Counted from the stretch's first letter, positions 1 to 9,754 are shown. The stretch is DNA of 64,000 nucleotides from Devosia sp. Root685 (GCF_001427875.1 NZ_LMHK01000001.1:1588892-1652891); one strand, 5' to 3'. Notes: a model not told the origin generated them from the letters alone. Numbers and translations are program-made.

Positions 1-855
1 CTGCCGCATGGCGAACCCGTCTCCGTCGATCGGCTGGTGCTCTGCGGCGGTTGGCAACCCGACCTGACGCTTTGGCACCTGGCCGGTGGCGAAAGCCGCT
101 GGAACGCGCGTCGGGAACGTCTCGAACCCATTGGCGAAGTGGGGGGCCTCGTGCTTGCCGGGTCCGCCGCGGGGCATTTTACCCGTCGCGGCTGCGTCAC
201 CAGCGGCATCCACGCCGTCGATCGCCTGCTCGGCCGCCCCGGTCAGGGGGTCGATGATCCCGTCATCGACGCCATTTACGAAACCCCAGACCGGCAGATG
301 CACGTTGCCGACAGCGGGGACGCAACAACGCTCACCTATCTCGACACCGACAATACTTTAATGCTCCGCCCGGCCCCGCCACCGCGCCGCCGCTGGACGC
401 ATATTTTCCGTGGCGCCCAAACCGGCCCCGTTCGTGTGCTCTCGGAGGCGCCACAACCACTTTCCATCGGCGCCATTTGCGCGGGCGTCGGCATTGGTCT
501 CATCCCGCCTGGATCGGCCGGCGTCGTCGCCCAGGAGCGTGTCGCCCTCGTCCCCCTGGCGCGTGCCGAGCCGCCTCATCCACCCCTCGCCCGGGATGTC
601 GCCACGGTTCCGGCCTATCTCGCCGACCGCTTTGGCACAGATGCCGTCGTGGCGACGCTGCGCCATGATCCGTCGCGTCAACTGGACAGCGGCGCACTGA
701 TTTTTGAAGGGGAAGACATGCTCGATCCGCGTCGCGCTGTCGGCGTCGTGCTGCGCACCCGCGAGGGCAAGACCGAGGCGCTGGTCGCCGCCTCGGTTCG
801 CAATGTCGTGGTGCGAGATCTCGGCCAGGCAATCCCGGCCGACGTCGAAACCTAG
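1..855 (+). CDS. FAD-dependent oxidoreductase, sarcosine oxidase alpha-like (3' part)
   Basis: The frame is open from base 1, so the gene begins upstream of the window; about 284 residues are visible. The start of the visible part (LVLCGGWQPDLTLWHLAGG, then a GLVLAGSAAGHFTRRGCVTSGIHAV stretch broken only here for length) resembles the end of the NAD/FAD-binding half of heterotetrameric sarcosine oxidase alpha subunits, where a SGGW motif and an AG-A-G-F segment are typical. The remaining 200 residues do not match the aminomethyltransferase half clearly. The stop codon overlaps the stop of the convergent downstream gene by 4 bases. The family call is moderate because catalytic and FAD N-terminal parts lie outside the window. 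Confidence 0.5.
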   Translation: MPHGEPVSVDRLVLCGGWQPDLTLWHLAGGESRWNARRERLEPIGEVGGLVLAGSAAGHFTRRGCVTSGIHAVDRLLGRPGQGVDDPVIDAIYETPDRQMHVADSGDATTLTYLDTDNTLMLRPAPPPRRRWTHIFRGAQTGPVRVLSEAPQPLSIGAICAGVGIGLIPPGSAGVVAQERVALVPLARAEPPHPPLARDVATVPAYLADRFGTDAVVATLRHDPSRQLDSGALIFEGEDMLDPRRAVGVVLRTREGKTEALVAASVRNVVVRDLGQAIPADVET

Positions 856-2054
856 TTCCGCCGCTCCGCTGCCTGCCGCGCACGCTTCAGCGTTTCGGCA
901 TATTCGGGCGAGAAGCGCACCTGTGCCATCTGTATCACGGCGTCGAGGCGGGCGATGGTATTGGCATCGTCCGGATTGGCCTTGAACAGATCCATATTAC
1001 GCTGAATGTGAATTTCGAGCGCCTGACCCGACTGGTGCCAGGCCTGCTCATAGACCGTATTCAGCGCCAGGGAATCGCGGCAATCGCGCACGGTCGCGAG
1101 CAGATAAATGCCCCCAACGGCAGCCAGCAGCTTGTCGGTATCGAGACGATCCGCGTTTTCGCGCCGGCGCATGGCCTGGTTGAGATCGGTCACGACCTCC
1201 TTGAGCCGCGGCTCAATGCGATCGGAAACGTGCTTGGTGATGGAGGACAATACCGCCGTCGCCTGGCTCCCGCGCGAGAATTCGAGATAGCCGGTCAAGG
1301 CACGAACGAGCTTGTGGAAGCGTTCGAGCGCCCGGCAGATCAGGTCGACATCGGCAAAAGGCCCAATGGCCTGAAAGAACCGCAACTGGTTCTGCGCATG
1401 GGAAACGCAAGCATCGATCAGCGGCCCAAGGCCTGCGCGGCGCACCGACACTTCCGTCGCGGCGCCGGATACCTTGATCGCCGCCAGAATGAGCTTGGTC
1501 GGTTGTCCCACCTGCCCCATGGCTGCCTGAAACACCAGAGCGGCCAGTGCCGGATCCTGCAGTGGCATGGCCTGCATGGCCGTGCCGAGAGCGGTTTCGT
1601 CGGAAATCGTATTGGTCGCCTTGCCGAAAGCCTGAGCCTTGCCCAGAAGCGCCCGGTTGCGCAGCGCCAGCATGACCGTCGCCAGATGCTGGCGCGCATC
1701 CTCGCGGCCCAGCTGCGCAGAAAGTCGCCCCGCGCCTTCCGCATCCGCCTGGCTCTGGGCGAGGCCCGCTTTCATGCGGCCCAGAATTTCGGGCATTGCG
1801 GCTTCCACGTCGGCCGCCATCAGCGTGCCGTTGCTCAGCTTTTCGGGCGCAAAAATATCACTGCAAAGGTCGCGCGTCACCCAGACCCAGATGGCCTGGG
1901 CCACATCGGCGTTCACGGCTCCGGGAAAATTCTCGATAACCGGTTCGTGCACGAGAACGGCATCGATCAGGCCGCAGAACGGCCCCGAAGCTCTGGTCGC
2001 CGGCTTTGTTGGGGCCGACGCACTCTCGTCAACGCGGTTGGCAAGCTGTGTCAT
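852..2054 (-). CDS. conserved hypothetical protein, about 400 aa
   Basis: I do not recognise this protein. It is about 400 residues, largely alpha-helical by composition (rich in Ala, Leu, Arg, Gln), with no signal peptide, no membrane segment and no obvious catalytic motif. ATG at 2054 is preferred over a TTG one codon upstream. No strong ribosome binding site is visible. It is convergent with the oxidoreductase, the two stops overlapping. It stands alone as a transcription unit: the next minus-strand gene upstream starts at 2645 and is separated by a hairpin. Confidence 0.75.
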   Translation of the reverse strand: MTQLANRVDESASAPTKPATRASGPFCGLIDAVLVHEPVIENFPGAVNADVAQAIWVWVTRDLCSDIFAPEKLSNGTLMAADVEAAMPEILGRMKAGLAQSQADAEGAGRLSAQLGREDARQHLATVMLALRNRALLGKAQAFGKATNTISDETALGTAMQAMPLQDPALAALVFQAAMGQVGQPTKLILAAIKVSGAATEVSVRRAGLGPLIDACVSHAQNQLRFFQAIGPFADVDLICRALERFHKLVRALTGYLEFSRGSQATAVLSSITKHVSDRIEPRLKEVVTDLNQAMRRRENADRLDTDKLLAAVGGIYLLATVRDCRDSLALNTVYEQAWHQSGQALEIHIQRNMDLFKANPDDANTIARLDAVIQMAQVRFSPEYAETLKRARQAAERRN

Positions 2055-2145
2055 CAATACAATCGGTCAGAAGGATGTCTGCGGCCAGCCTATAGGCCGC
2101 AGGTAAACAATCCTTAACTGCCGAACGTGGACTTATCGCTAACCT

Positions 2146-2172
2146 AGGCCACTATTGGCTGGATGGTGGCCT
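2146..2172 (-). terminator. weak hairpin at end of lipoprotein gene
   Basis: An inverted repeat AGGCCAC...GTGGCCT (7 bp arms, 13-base loop) begins at the stop codon of the lipoprotein gene. It has no T-tract, so its role as a terminator is uncertain. Confidence 0.3.
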
Positions 2173-2645
2173 TAAGCAGCGCCTTGGACGACATTCCAGT
2201 TCCCGGTCTGCTCGCGGCAGGCGGTGCCCTTCTTGACGTAGTCCTGGCCGTTGACCTTGACGGTGTGCGTAAAGTCGCGGCAATCGAGATTGTTGACGCG
2301 AACGTAGGGCCCCACGGAAACCGAACCGGTGGTGCCCTTGTCGCCGGCCCACTGGCGCGGAGCGCCCGGACGGCCGAACTGCAGGGCATAGAACTGGGCG
2401 CTATTGGCTTCGTTCGAATCCTTGGCCGTCATCGCTGCAAGAGCCGCCGGATCAACGAAGCCGCTTGAGATATTGGTCGTCAGACGCGCCTGCTGCACGT
2501 TCTGGGCAGAACTTGCCACGAGCGGCTGGGTGATGACGGGAGCGGCAACAATCGGGGCCTGAGCCACCTGGCTCGTGCCGGCAGTGGAGCAACCGGCGAG
2601 AACCAGAGCAAGAACTGGCGTGGCAAACAGGGCGAAGCGATTCAT
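2172..2645 (-). CDS. lipoprotein, RT0821/Lpp0805-type 17 kDa surface antigen family
   Basis: 157 residues. A lipoprotein signal peptide ends in the lipobox LVLAGC with the lipidated Cys at residue 19. A linker rich in Ala, Pro and Gln follows. The C-terminal domain (about residues 100-157, with the FTHTVKVNGQDYVKKGTACR segment) is the conserved part of outer-membrane surface antigen 2 proteins. The protein is presumably anchored in the inner leaflet of the outer membrane; its molecular function is unknown in the family. The start is the ATG preceding a classic signal sequence. Confidence 0.75.
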   Translation of the reverse strand: MNRFALFATPVLALVLAGCSTAGTSQVAQAPIVAAPVITQPLVASSAQNVQQARLTTNISSGFVDPAALAAMTAKDSNEANSAQFYALQFGRPGAPRQWAGDKGTTGSVSVGPYVRVNNLDCRDFTHTVKVNGQDYVKKGTACREQTGNWNVVQGAA

Positions 2646-2704
2646 CGATATGGACCTTTTCAGCGTATGGTCGGTACTTGTTGAGCCAATGCGGCGAAAG
2701 TGCG

Positions 2705-4141
2705 TCAGGCCGCAGGGGATCGAACCAATCCCCCCAGCCGCGCCGTGGGCAGGCGGAGTTCGACCAGAAGCCCGCCAAGCGCAGAACGCTTGAGCTCGAG
2801 ACTTCCCCCATAGACATCAACCAGTTCCTTGACGATATCCAGCCCAAGTCCGGATCCGGGCGTTTTCTCGTCGAGCCTGACACCGCGGCGCAACACTTTG
2901 CGCGCGTCGTCCTCGGAAAGTCCGGGCCCGTTATCGTCGATCCGAATCAATAATTGCGTGCCCTTGGCATTGCGCTCGCTCGAAAGCCGCACCCCCACCT
3001 GACCCTTGGACCACTTGCAGGCATTGTCGAGGAGGTTCCCCGCCATTTCCTCAAGATCGGCCTCGTCACCACGGAACCAGGCGAGCGATGCGTCAGGCCG
3101 TTGAAAAGCGATCGTCACATCGGGATGGATTTTCCGCATCACGCGCGTCAGGCGCAGCATGATCATGGTCGAGTCGGCCTTCTTGCCGACGATCGAGGTG
3201 CGCGCGGCGAGGCGCGCCCGTTCGAGATAGGTCGAGACCATATTGCTCATCTTCTCGGTCTCGGCCTGCACCACGTCGGCCAGCGCGCCCTTCTTGGCGG
3301 CAGCTTCATTGCGGAGAACCGCAAGCGGCGTCTTCAGCCCATGAGCAAGATTCCCCACCTGATTGCGCGCCCGCTCGATGATCTGCGCATTGGAGCGCAG
3401 CAATTCGTTGACCTCTTCGGCCAGCGGCGCAATTTCGGTCGGATATTGCCCGGTGATCTCAGTACTTTCGCCTTCGCGCACACTTTCGATGGCGGCGCTC
3501 AGCTTGTCGATTGGCCGCAACGCAAAGCGCGCCACGATGACGCTCATGATCGCCAGCATGGCTCCCACCGCGCCAAGCACGATAAAAGTTTGCCCGCGAA
3601 AATCTTCTACAAGACCAAGGATTTCGGTGAGATTGCCCGCCACTTCGATGCGATAGTTTTCGCCATCGAGAGTCACGCTGCGTTCAACGACGCGTAGTTG
3701 CGTGCCGAATGCATCCGCCACGACCCCCGTCCGCCGCCCCAGTTCATCGAGCGACCCCGAAAGCTGCGGCAAGTCGATGCCGACGACCGATGTCGAGAGA
3801 TTGACCAGCACGCCGTCGCCATCGCGGATGATCCAGTACCAGCCCGAACGCGGCCGGTCGAAACGCGGATCGGCCAGCGCAATATCGGGATCGCGCGGAT
3901 CGCCCACTTCGAGCAGGAAACCGGCGAGGCTTTCGACGTGAAAATCGAGCGTCTGCGACAGCGTCGTGTCGAGCGCGCGGGAATAAAGATCGGTAAGCAA
4001 AAAGCCGGTGGCCAGCAGCGCCACGACCAGCCAGCCCACCGTCAGCCAGAAAAGCGAGGCAGCGATGGACCCTTTGCGCAGCCAGTTCTTGGGCGCATTG
4101 GGTTGCGGCGCCGGGTTCTCGGCCTCGCTGGACAAGGCCAC
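2705..4141 (-). CDS. feuQ: sensor histidine kinase, FeuQ/PhoQ-like
   Basis: 478 residues with a GTG start. Two membrane helices (about 28-50 and 185-208) flank a periplasmic sensing domain; a HAMP-like segment and a kinase core follow. The dimerisation motif GNLAHGLKTPLAVL places the phospho-accepting His at residue 267, and HGLKTPL is typical of the PhoQ/FeuQ type. A DNGPGL and GSGLGL ATP-binding region closes the protein. It sits 2 bases downstream of the response regulator gene, so both are made from one message. FeuPQ controls cyclic glucan export and other envelope genes in rhizobia; the target here is inferred only. The assignment to FeuQ rests on the adjacent FeuN-like gene. Confidence 0.75.
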   Translation of the reverse strand: MALSSEAENPAPQPNAPKNWLRKGSIAASLFWLTVGWLVVALLATGFLLTDLYSRALDTTLSQTLDFHVESLAGFLLEVGDPRDPDIALADPRFDRPRSGWYWIIRDGDGVLVNLSTSVVGIDLPQLSGSLDELGRRTGVVADAFGTQLRVVERSVTLDGENYRIEVAGNLTEILGLVEDFRGQTFIVLGAVGAMLAIMSVIVARFALRPIDKLSAAIESVREGESTEITGQYPTEIAPLAEEVNELLRSNAQIIERARNQVGNLAHGLKTPLAVLRNEAAAKKGALADVVQAETEKMSNMVSTYLERARLAARTSIVGKKADSTMIMLRLTRVMRKIHPDVTIAFQRPDASLAWFRGDEADLEEMAGNLLDNACKWSKGQVGVRLSSERNAKGTQLLIRIDDNGPGLSEDDARKVLRRGVRLDEKTPGSGLGLDIVKELVDVYGGSLELKRSALGGLLVELRLPTARLGGLVRSPAA

Positions 4142-4143
4142 CC

Positions 4144-4800
4144 CTATTCGATGATCTGGTAGCCGAGGCCACGCACGGTCTGGATGCAGTCTTCCGGCAG
4201 CTTCTTGCGCAGCCGTCCGACAAAAACTTCGATCGTATTGCTGTCGCGGTCAAAATCCTGATCGTAGAGATGCTCTGTAAGCTCGGTGCGCGACACCACC
4301 TTGCCCTTGTGATGCATGAGATAGCTCAGAAGCCGCAATTCGTGGCTCGTCAACTTGATCGCCTGTCCGTCCACCGTCACACGGCCCGAGCGCGCATCGA
4401 GCCGCACCGGGCCGGCGGTAATTTCGTTGCTCGCGTGCCCCGCCGCACGACGCACCAGCGCGCGGAGGCGGGCCAGCACTTCTTCCATGTGGAATGGCTT
4501 TGCCACGTAGTCGTCGGCGCCGGCATCGATGCCCTGCACCTTGTCGCTCCAGCGATCACGCGCCGTCAGCAGCAGTACCGGCAGGGTCTTGCCTGCCCGC
4601 CGCCATTCTTCGAGCACGGAAAGGCCATCCATGCGCGGCAGGCCGATATCGAGCACCACCGCATCGTAGGGCTCGGTATCGCCGAGGAAATGTCCTTCCT
4701 CCCCGTCGAAGGCCACGTCAACGACATAGCCCGCTTCGGTCAGCGCTTCCTTGAGCTGCCTGTTGAGATTGGTATCGTCTTCGACAACTAGAATACGCAT
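4144..4800 (-). CDS. feuP: OmpR-family response regulator, FeuP/PhoP-like
   Basis: 218 residues. An N-terminal receiver domain has acidic residues VEDD at 7-10, the phosphorylation site Asp51 in VVLDIGLP, and a conserved KPF motif. The C-terminal winged-helix DNA-binding domain (about 125-218) contains the recognition segment SNTIEVFVGRLRKKL. The gene lies between the small FeuN-like gene and the kinase gene, all in one orientation, which is the order known for feuN-feuP-feuQ in Sinorhizobium. Confidence 0.8.
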   Translation of the reverse strand: MRILVVEDDTNLNRQLKEALTEAGYVVDVAFDGEEGHFLGDTEPYDAVVLDIGLPRMDGLSVLEEWRRAGKTLPVLLLTARDRWSDKVQGIDAGADDYVAKPFHMEEVLARLRALVRRAAGHASNEITAGPVRLDARSGRVTVDGQAIKLTSHELRLLSYLMHHKGKVVSRTELTEHLYDQDFDRDSNTIEVFVGRLRKKLPEDCIQTVRGLGYQIIE

Positions 4801-4822
4801 GACTGCCCCCGCCGCTCAGCGA

Positions 4823-5122
4823 CTATTGCGCGTTCAATACCAAATTCTGCGCCTGACCGTCGGCCGTCAAGACACCAATGATATAAACCAGTTGCCCGCC
4901 CTGGTCGCAAACCTGAACGTTGAGGATTTCAGCTGATGGATCGACCCCGGCCGAAGCCAGTACCGCATCGAGCGACATGATCCGGCCAGAGGTCACCGCC
5001 TCCTGAATTTCCTGGCGGCCAAGGCAGGACTGCGCCTGGGTCGCGCCAGTACCCGCAAGGGCAAGCGCGAGAGCCAGCGCAATGGCAGCAGCGGCGGAAG
5101 GTTTTGGGGCTTTGGTTTTCAT
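4823..5122 (-). CDS. feuN: small periplasmic PepSY-like protein, FeuN-like
   Basis: 99 residues with a long signal peptide (about 1-30, ending near ATQA) and a short PepSY-like mature domain with two Cys residues. In Sinorhizobium the small periplasmic protein FeuN is encoded directly before feuP and dampens FeuPQ signalling; the same position, size class and export signal are seen here. The gene ends 22 bases before the response regulator start. The name is by context rather than by strong sequence recognition. Confidence 0.6.
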   Translation of the reverse strand: MKTKAPKPSAAAAIALALALALAGTGATQAQSCLGRQEIQEAVTSGRIMSLDAVLASAGVDPSAEILNVQVCDQGGQLVYIIGVLTADGQAQNLVLNAQ

Positions 5123-5220
5123 GACGCTAAACTAGCGGGGTCTTACTGAATGGGACATGAATAAGGCAATTCATGTTGGCGTTCACAGTTCCACATATTC
5201 TCCCAAGCCCCGCGCACCCC

Positions 5221-5958
5221 TTATGCAGCGTCGCCTTTCAGCCCCTTGCGCAGAAAGATGATCGCCAGCGCTTCGAGGATGAGGCTGCCCGCGGAGCCAC
5301 CATCAAGTGCCGGCAGTTCCACCCCCAGTACCTGCGCCAGCCCCGCGACAATCATAAAGGCCGCGACGATATAGGTCCGATAACCCGTCAACATGGTCAT
5401 AATCGTTCTCCGTTGCACCATTGAAGGAAGTTTCACGTCGGCGAGAGCCGCCGCCCTGATCTCGGCCACCCGGCGCGTCCAGCCCCGGCCAAAGACCGCA
5501 AAACTCGTGAGCCGCTGGAGAAAGCTCAGCCGCCGATCACAAAGCGCATTAATCAGCCGTCTCGCATCGGCCGCCTGCACCGCTGCCAGCGTCACCGGCC
5601 CGACCTCGCCATCGGCCGCCACACCAAGCGCCGCCTGCAGCATGCGCACCGCCCGGTCCGGCCCTGAATTGACCGCAAAATCGAACAGCGCCAGATCCAC
5701 TCCCGCCGGCATGGCGCCAGCCTTGGTCGTGTTCCAATAGCTTGCCCGATAGATCAGCGCCGCCTCGTCCCGGGTCAGCGCTTCGACTGCAGCTTTCGGC
5801 AGCCCCGTCCAGGGCGTCACCTTGCGCCGGCGCGCCAGCGTCTTGCGGGTGATCCCCATATTGGTGGCCCCGCCGGGATCACTGGGATGATCGACATAGC
5901 CGCCCTCGTGCCGCAGCACCGCGGTCAGGCAGCGCTCGAACCGCTCGTCATTCGCCAT
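5221..5958 (-). CDS. GH108 N-acetylmuramidase (endolysin) with C-terminal membrane segments
   Basis: About 245 residues from ATG 5958, which has a strong ribosome binding site (GGAGGGG, 5 bases upstream) and overlaps the end of the gp15-like gene by 11 bases. The N-terminal domain shows the GH108 signature HEGGYVDHPSDPGGATNMGI, with the probable catalytic Glu at residue 18, followed by the peptidoglycan-binding region that usually completes this lysozyme family (to about 165). The last 65 residues carry two hydrophobic helices, a membrane-anchored or holin-like tail. The cluster position, last gene after the tail genes, suggests a role in cell lysis or particle release, or in wall penetration. 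In the Rhodobacter GTA the lysis genes are elsewhere in the genome, so this linkage is notable. Confidence 0.85.
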   Translation of the reverse strand: MANDERFERCLTAVLRHEGGYVDHPSDPGGATNMGITRKTLARRRKVTPWTGLPKAAVEALTRDEAALIYRASYWNTTKAGAMPAGVDLALFDFAVNSGPDRAVRMLQAALGVAADGEVGPVTLAAVQAADARRLINALCDRRLSFLQRLTSFAVFGRGWTRRVAEIRAAALADVKLPSMVQRRTIMTMLTGYRTYIVAAFMIVAGLAQVLGVELPALDGGSAGSLILEALAIIFLRKGLKGDAA

Positions 5959-8900
5959 AAATCCCCTCCGCCACATGGCCCGCCCCCAGCGCCGCGCTCA
6001 TTTGCGCGACCGAAAATCCGAAACCGGTGGCAAGGCCGCCAAAATCCGCACTCTGTTCGGCAGCGCCATAGCTGGCCGAAGGCGCGGAAACCTCGATGCT
6101 CCGCTTGAGCGTCACGCCATCAAAAATGGAAACCCGGTAGCGCTCCGGCACAATCTCGTGAGCCGGCTCAGCCGCGCCCCAGGCATCGTCCTCGGCCCGG
6201 CTGCGCCTTATCCAGGAAAAGACGATTTCATCAGCTGTCCCCCTTCGCGCCCGTAGATGCACCGGGGCTAATGGCAAGCCCGGCGCGGTCGTCGTTGACG
6301 CGGTGAGCACCTGCCCCACAAGGTCGGCAGTGCCGGCATAGGCGTGGATATCCCGCGCCTCACCCAGCCGCCCCGCCTCGACCGGCACCACGCCCACCTT
6401 GCTATCGAGCACGATCACCCGGCGCCCCGGCGACACCGTACCCATGGCCCAATCGCTCCCCTCAAGCCCACGCAGCAATCGCGTCAGCCGATAGAGCCCC
6501 GGTTCGACCAGTTCCGCCTCCGCAAACCCAACCACCTCCCAGGCCCCGGCATCGGTTTCCACCGCCAGCCGATTGCTGCCCGCCAGCACCGCCGCGTCCG
6601 CCCCATCGGCGATATGTCCGCCATAGAGCCGGACGCTCAGGTCCGAGCCACGATCCCAGACCGCCACCGGCCCCAGTCCGATCCCTTCAACCACTTCGCC
6701 CAGGGCCGCCGCACGCGTCAGATCAAGCAATGCCGCACCCGTCGCCGTATCGACCAGCCGCACCGCCCCCGGCCACGGTTTTGCATAAGCGCCGAAAACC
6801 AGGCGGCTCCGCGAAGGATCGCTCGACAGGGGTGGTAAGTGTGCGGCAAAAACCACCGGCGCCACCGCCACCCCCAGCACCGGCGCCGTCGCCGGCGCAC
6901 GATCGACCCCAGTCGCCGATGCAGTCCCCGCCGATACTGTCCGCGCCGTTATTTGACGCACCGCGCCATCGCGAATTTCGGTGATTTCGTAGGGTCCCTC
7001 GCCGTCCACGACGACGCGGTCGCCCGGCTCTAGCGCGACCAGATTAGGCGGCAGAGAAAACTCCACCGTATCCACTGATGCCGCGCGATCATCCAGCAGC
7101 CGCTCCGCCGCCAGGCACGCCGACGCGCCATCGAGCACCATATTGACGCTCTCGCTGATCAACTGCCCCGCCCCCGGACGCACCGCCGTGGCCGAAGCCG
7201 CGAGATAATCCCGGCCCTTGTCGAAATGGCTCAGCGCCAGCCGCCCCGGCCGTTCCACCGCCGCGGCCCGGCGCTGCGACAATACCGCGCCCTCGCCCTG
7301 CGCCAGTTCTTCCCGCTCAAAACCGACGACCGTGCCGCCTCGCGCCGAAACCGCCGTCAGCACGCCGCCGCGCGCCACCAGCCGCTGCCCGGTAATTTCG
7401 AGCAATGGCTCCAGCGCATCGCGCGCCGTACCCGGCCCCGAAAGAATGACGCCGGCCACGATTGGGTCAGACGCCCCGGCATGCACCACGGCCCCATGTT
7501 CAGCCGCCATGGCCGATGCCATTTCGTCATTACTCATGGCCCCGAGCCGCCCGGTCAGCCAGTGGCCCGTGGCGTGGTTGACGCCATCGGACCAGACATC
7601 GGTCCGCGCCGGAAACGCCGGAAACGGCCGCGCATCCCAGGTCCAGCAATAGATCCGCTCGGGATCGACCATGCCCGCCGGGTTCTTCGCCGGGCTCCCC
7701 CAATGCCGATAATGCGCACGCAAAAACTGCCGCTGGATCAGCGGGTCCGAAAAGCCGTTGGAAAAATACGGCCGCCCGCCCTCCGAACTCTTGGCATCGC
7801 CGAAAATATTGGGCTGGTTCGCCCCCTTATCGACCGCGGCGCACCCAAGCTCTGTCAGCCAGATCGGCTTCGCCCCCGGCACCCATGCCGTGGGCGCCCC
7901 CGCCCTGACACCGCCCGGCCGGTCATGGTGATACTGGCCCCAGAAGGCCGCAATATCCTTAAATCGCCAGATCCAGTGCTCGCCATGCGCCCCGTCGGCA
8001 ATCGGCGTCCGCACCTGCGCCGCCCGATCGGCATCGCTCGCATAGTACCAGTCAAACCCCTCGCCCCCGGAAATATTGCTGCCGAGATAGCCGAGGTCAT
8101 GGGTACTTCCCGCTGCCGCATCCAGATGCCCCTCGCCATCCCGCCAATCGGCCGCCGGCATATAGCAGTCGATCCCCACCGCATCGATATGGGGCGAGGC
8201 CCAAAGCGGATCGAGATGGAAGAACTTTTCGCCCCCACCCGGCTGATAGCCCGAATATTCGCTCCAATCCGCCGCATAGCTCAGTTTGGTGCCGGTCCCG
8301 ACGATCGTCCGCACATCCGCCGCCAGCGTCATCAGTGCCGAAACGAAGGGAAACGAATTCCCCGCCCCGCGCACCGTCGTCATCCCCCGCATTTCCGAGC
8401 CAATGAGCAGCGTCTCGACACCAGTCGCCACGGCCATTTGCGCATAGTGAAGGATCATCGCCCGATAGCCCGGCATGAATGCCGCCACCTGGCTTGCCGC
8501 CGTCGCCGTGCCATCCACCGATCCCGCAACCCCAGCGGCCGGATAACAGGTAATGCGCCCGCGCCAGGGGTAACTCGCCTGCTGGCTACCGCCATAAGGA
8601 TCGGCCAGACCGTTTCCCACAGGCACATCCATCATGATCAGCGGGTAAAGCGTCACCGAAAGCCCGCGCGCCCGCAGGTCCGCGATCGCTGCCCGCACGG
8701 CCCCATCCGAAGGCGTGCCACCATAGGCCGGTCCACCACCATGGCTCGACACCACCGGCACGGCCCCGCGCGAAAATCCCGCTACGTTCCAGGAAACGCC
8801 CTCGACATCCCGGCTCGCCGCCTCGACCCGCGGTCCGATCTGGCAAGACCCGCAGCGCAAATCGCTGCCGAACCAGCTCACCACCAGCGAGACGTGTTTG

Positions 8901-9694
8901 AGGTTCGGGCACAGCTCCTGCAGCTCGTCGATGGACACGGTCCAGTCGCTGACGCCGGGTTGCACATGCGCATTCTCCGCCGCGCCGGTCCCCATGCCCA
9001 GCATGCGCAGCCGCGGCACCGGATCGTATCCAAACTCGGTCGCGCCGGGGATCACCGTCACCGCGCGAATGGAGGTTTCGAGGTCTCCGACCGGCCGGCA
9101 AAGCTCCGCCGAAATCTGCGGAATGCGATTGCCAAACCGCGAAATCGGCAGGTTTTCAAACACCATATAGCAAAGCCCGCGATAGGCGGGCGCATTGCCC
9201 GCCCCCTGCGTCGCCTCGATCAAACCATCCGGCATCTGCCCATTGCTGCCGGAATAGAAGCGATAATTGATCCCGCGCAGATCGAGCAATTGCCCATCGG
9301 CCCAGACCCGCCCCAGCCGCATCACCCGCCCTTCGCAAAATCCGATGGCAAAGCTCGCGCCGATCTCGTCTTCCTTTTCCTGCTGCTGTTGCTGTCCCCA
9401 GCCCTTGGCGCCCGCCGTCTCGCCGCCGAGCACTTCCAGCTCGCGCGCCCAGATGATGTTGCCCGAAAGCCGCCCCCAGCCATAAAGCCGCGGAATGGCC
9501 GCCCCCTCGACCGACCCGCCGATCCTGACATCAAAGGTCGCCTGCTCGCGCTGCCTCGGCGTCTCGCCAAAAAGCCAGCTATCCACGGCACTCCCCGCCA
9601 GCGCCCCCAGCGCCCGCCCCACGGTCGCGCCAATCGGCCCACCCACCAGCCCCCCAGCGAACTGCCCCGCCAGGGATAAAGCCAAAGTCGCCAT
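5948..9694 (-). CDS. GTA gp15-like baseplate/host-contact protein with TIM-barrel domain
   Basis: 1248 residues, the size expected for the megatron-type protein of GTAs. The N-terminus is a Gly/Ala-rich hydrophobic segment (residues 1-45). A TIM-barrel region lies at about 330-760 (for example KLSYAADWSEY and HIDAVGIDCYMPAADWRD), followed by a phage-tail-type domain (about 780-960) and a C-terminal beta-rich part. In Rhodobacter the counterpart forms the distal baseplate that contacts the recipient cell. The start carries the leader AAAGGACCAAAAACATG shared with other block-starting genes of this cluster. The long complementary open frame inside it is a codon-bias shadow. Confidence 0.9.
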   Translation of the reverse strand: MATLALSLAGQFAGGLVGGPIGATVGRALGALAGSAVDSWLFGETPRQREQATFDVRIGGSVEGAAIPRLYGWGRLSGNIIWARELEVLGGETAGAKGWGQQQQQEKEDEIGASFAIGFCEGRVMRLGRVWADGQLLDLRGINYRFYSGSNGQMPDGLIEATQGAGNAPAYRGLCYMVFENLPISRFGNRIPQISAELCRPVGDLETSIRAVTVIPGATEFGYDPVPRLRMLGMGTGAAENAHVQPGVSDWTVSIDELQELCPNLKHVSLVVSWFGSDLRCGSCQIGPRVEAASRDVEGVSWNVAGFSRGAVPVVSSHGGGPAYGGTPSDGAVRAAIADLRARGLSVTLYPLIMMDVPVGNGLADPYGGSQQASYPWRGRITCYPAAGVAGSVDGTATAASQVAAFMPGYRAMILHYAQMAVATGVETLLIGSEMRGMTTVRGAGNSFPFVSALMTLAADVRTIVGTGTKLSYAADWSEYSGYQPGGGEKFFHLDPLWASPHIDAVGIDCYMPAADWRDGEGHLDAAAGSTHDLGYLGSNISGGEGFDWYYASDADRAAQVRTPIADGAHGEHWIWRFKDIAAFWGQYHHDRPGGVRAGAPTAWVPGAKPIWLTELGCAAVDKGANQPNIFGDAKSSEGGRPYFSNGFSDPLIQRQFLRAHYRHWGSPAKNPAGMVDPERIYCWTWDARPFPAFPARTDVWSDGVNHATGHWLTGRLGAMSNDEMASAMAAEHGAVVHAGASDPIVAGVILSGPGTARDALEPLLEITGQRLVARGGVLTAVSARGGTVVGFEREELAQGEGAVLSQRRAAAVERPGRLALSHFDKGRDYLAASATAVRPGAGQLISESVNMVLDGASACLAAERLLDDRAASVDTVEFSLPPNLVALEPGDRVVVDGEGPYEITEIRDGAVRQITARTVSAGTASATGVDRAPATAPVLGVAVAPVVFAAHLPPLSSDPSRSRLVFGAYAKPWPGAVRLVDTATGAALLDLTRAAALGEVVEGIGLGPVAVWDRGSDLSVRLYGGHIADGADAAVLAGSNRLAVETDAGAWEVVGFAEAELVEPGLYRLTRLLRGLEGSDWAMGTVSPGRRVIVLDSKVGVVPVEAGRLGEARDIHAYAGTADLVGQVLTASTTTAPGLPLAPVHLRARRGTADEIVFSWIRRSRAEDDAWGAAEPAHEIVPERYRVSIFDGVTLKRSIEVSAPSASYGAAEQSADFGGLATGFGFSVAQMSAALGAGHVAEGIYGE

Positions 9695-9754
9695 GTTTTT
9701 GGTCCTTTATTCGTGAGCCTCGACTCTTCCCTCGCCCCTTGCGGGACTTCGAGC

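Noticed and set aside
7226..9679. 817-codon open frame on the plus strand
   Set aside because: It lies exactly opposite the gp15-like gene, has a composition dominated by Arg, Pro and His, and lacks any recognisable motif. It is a shadow caused by GC-rich codon use.
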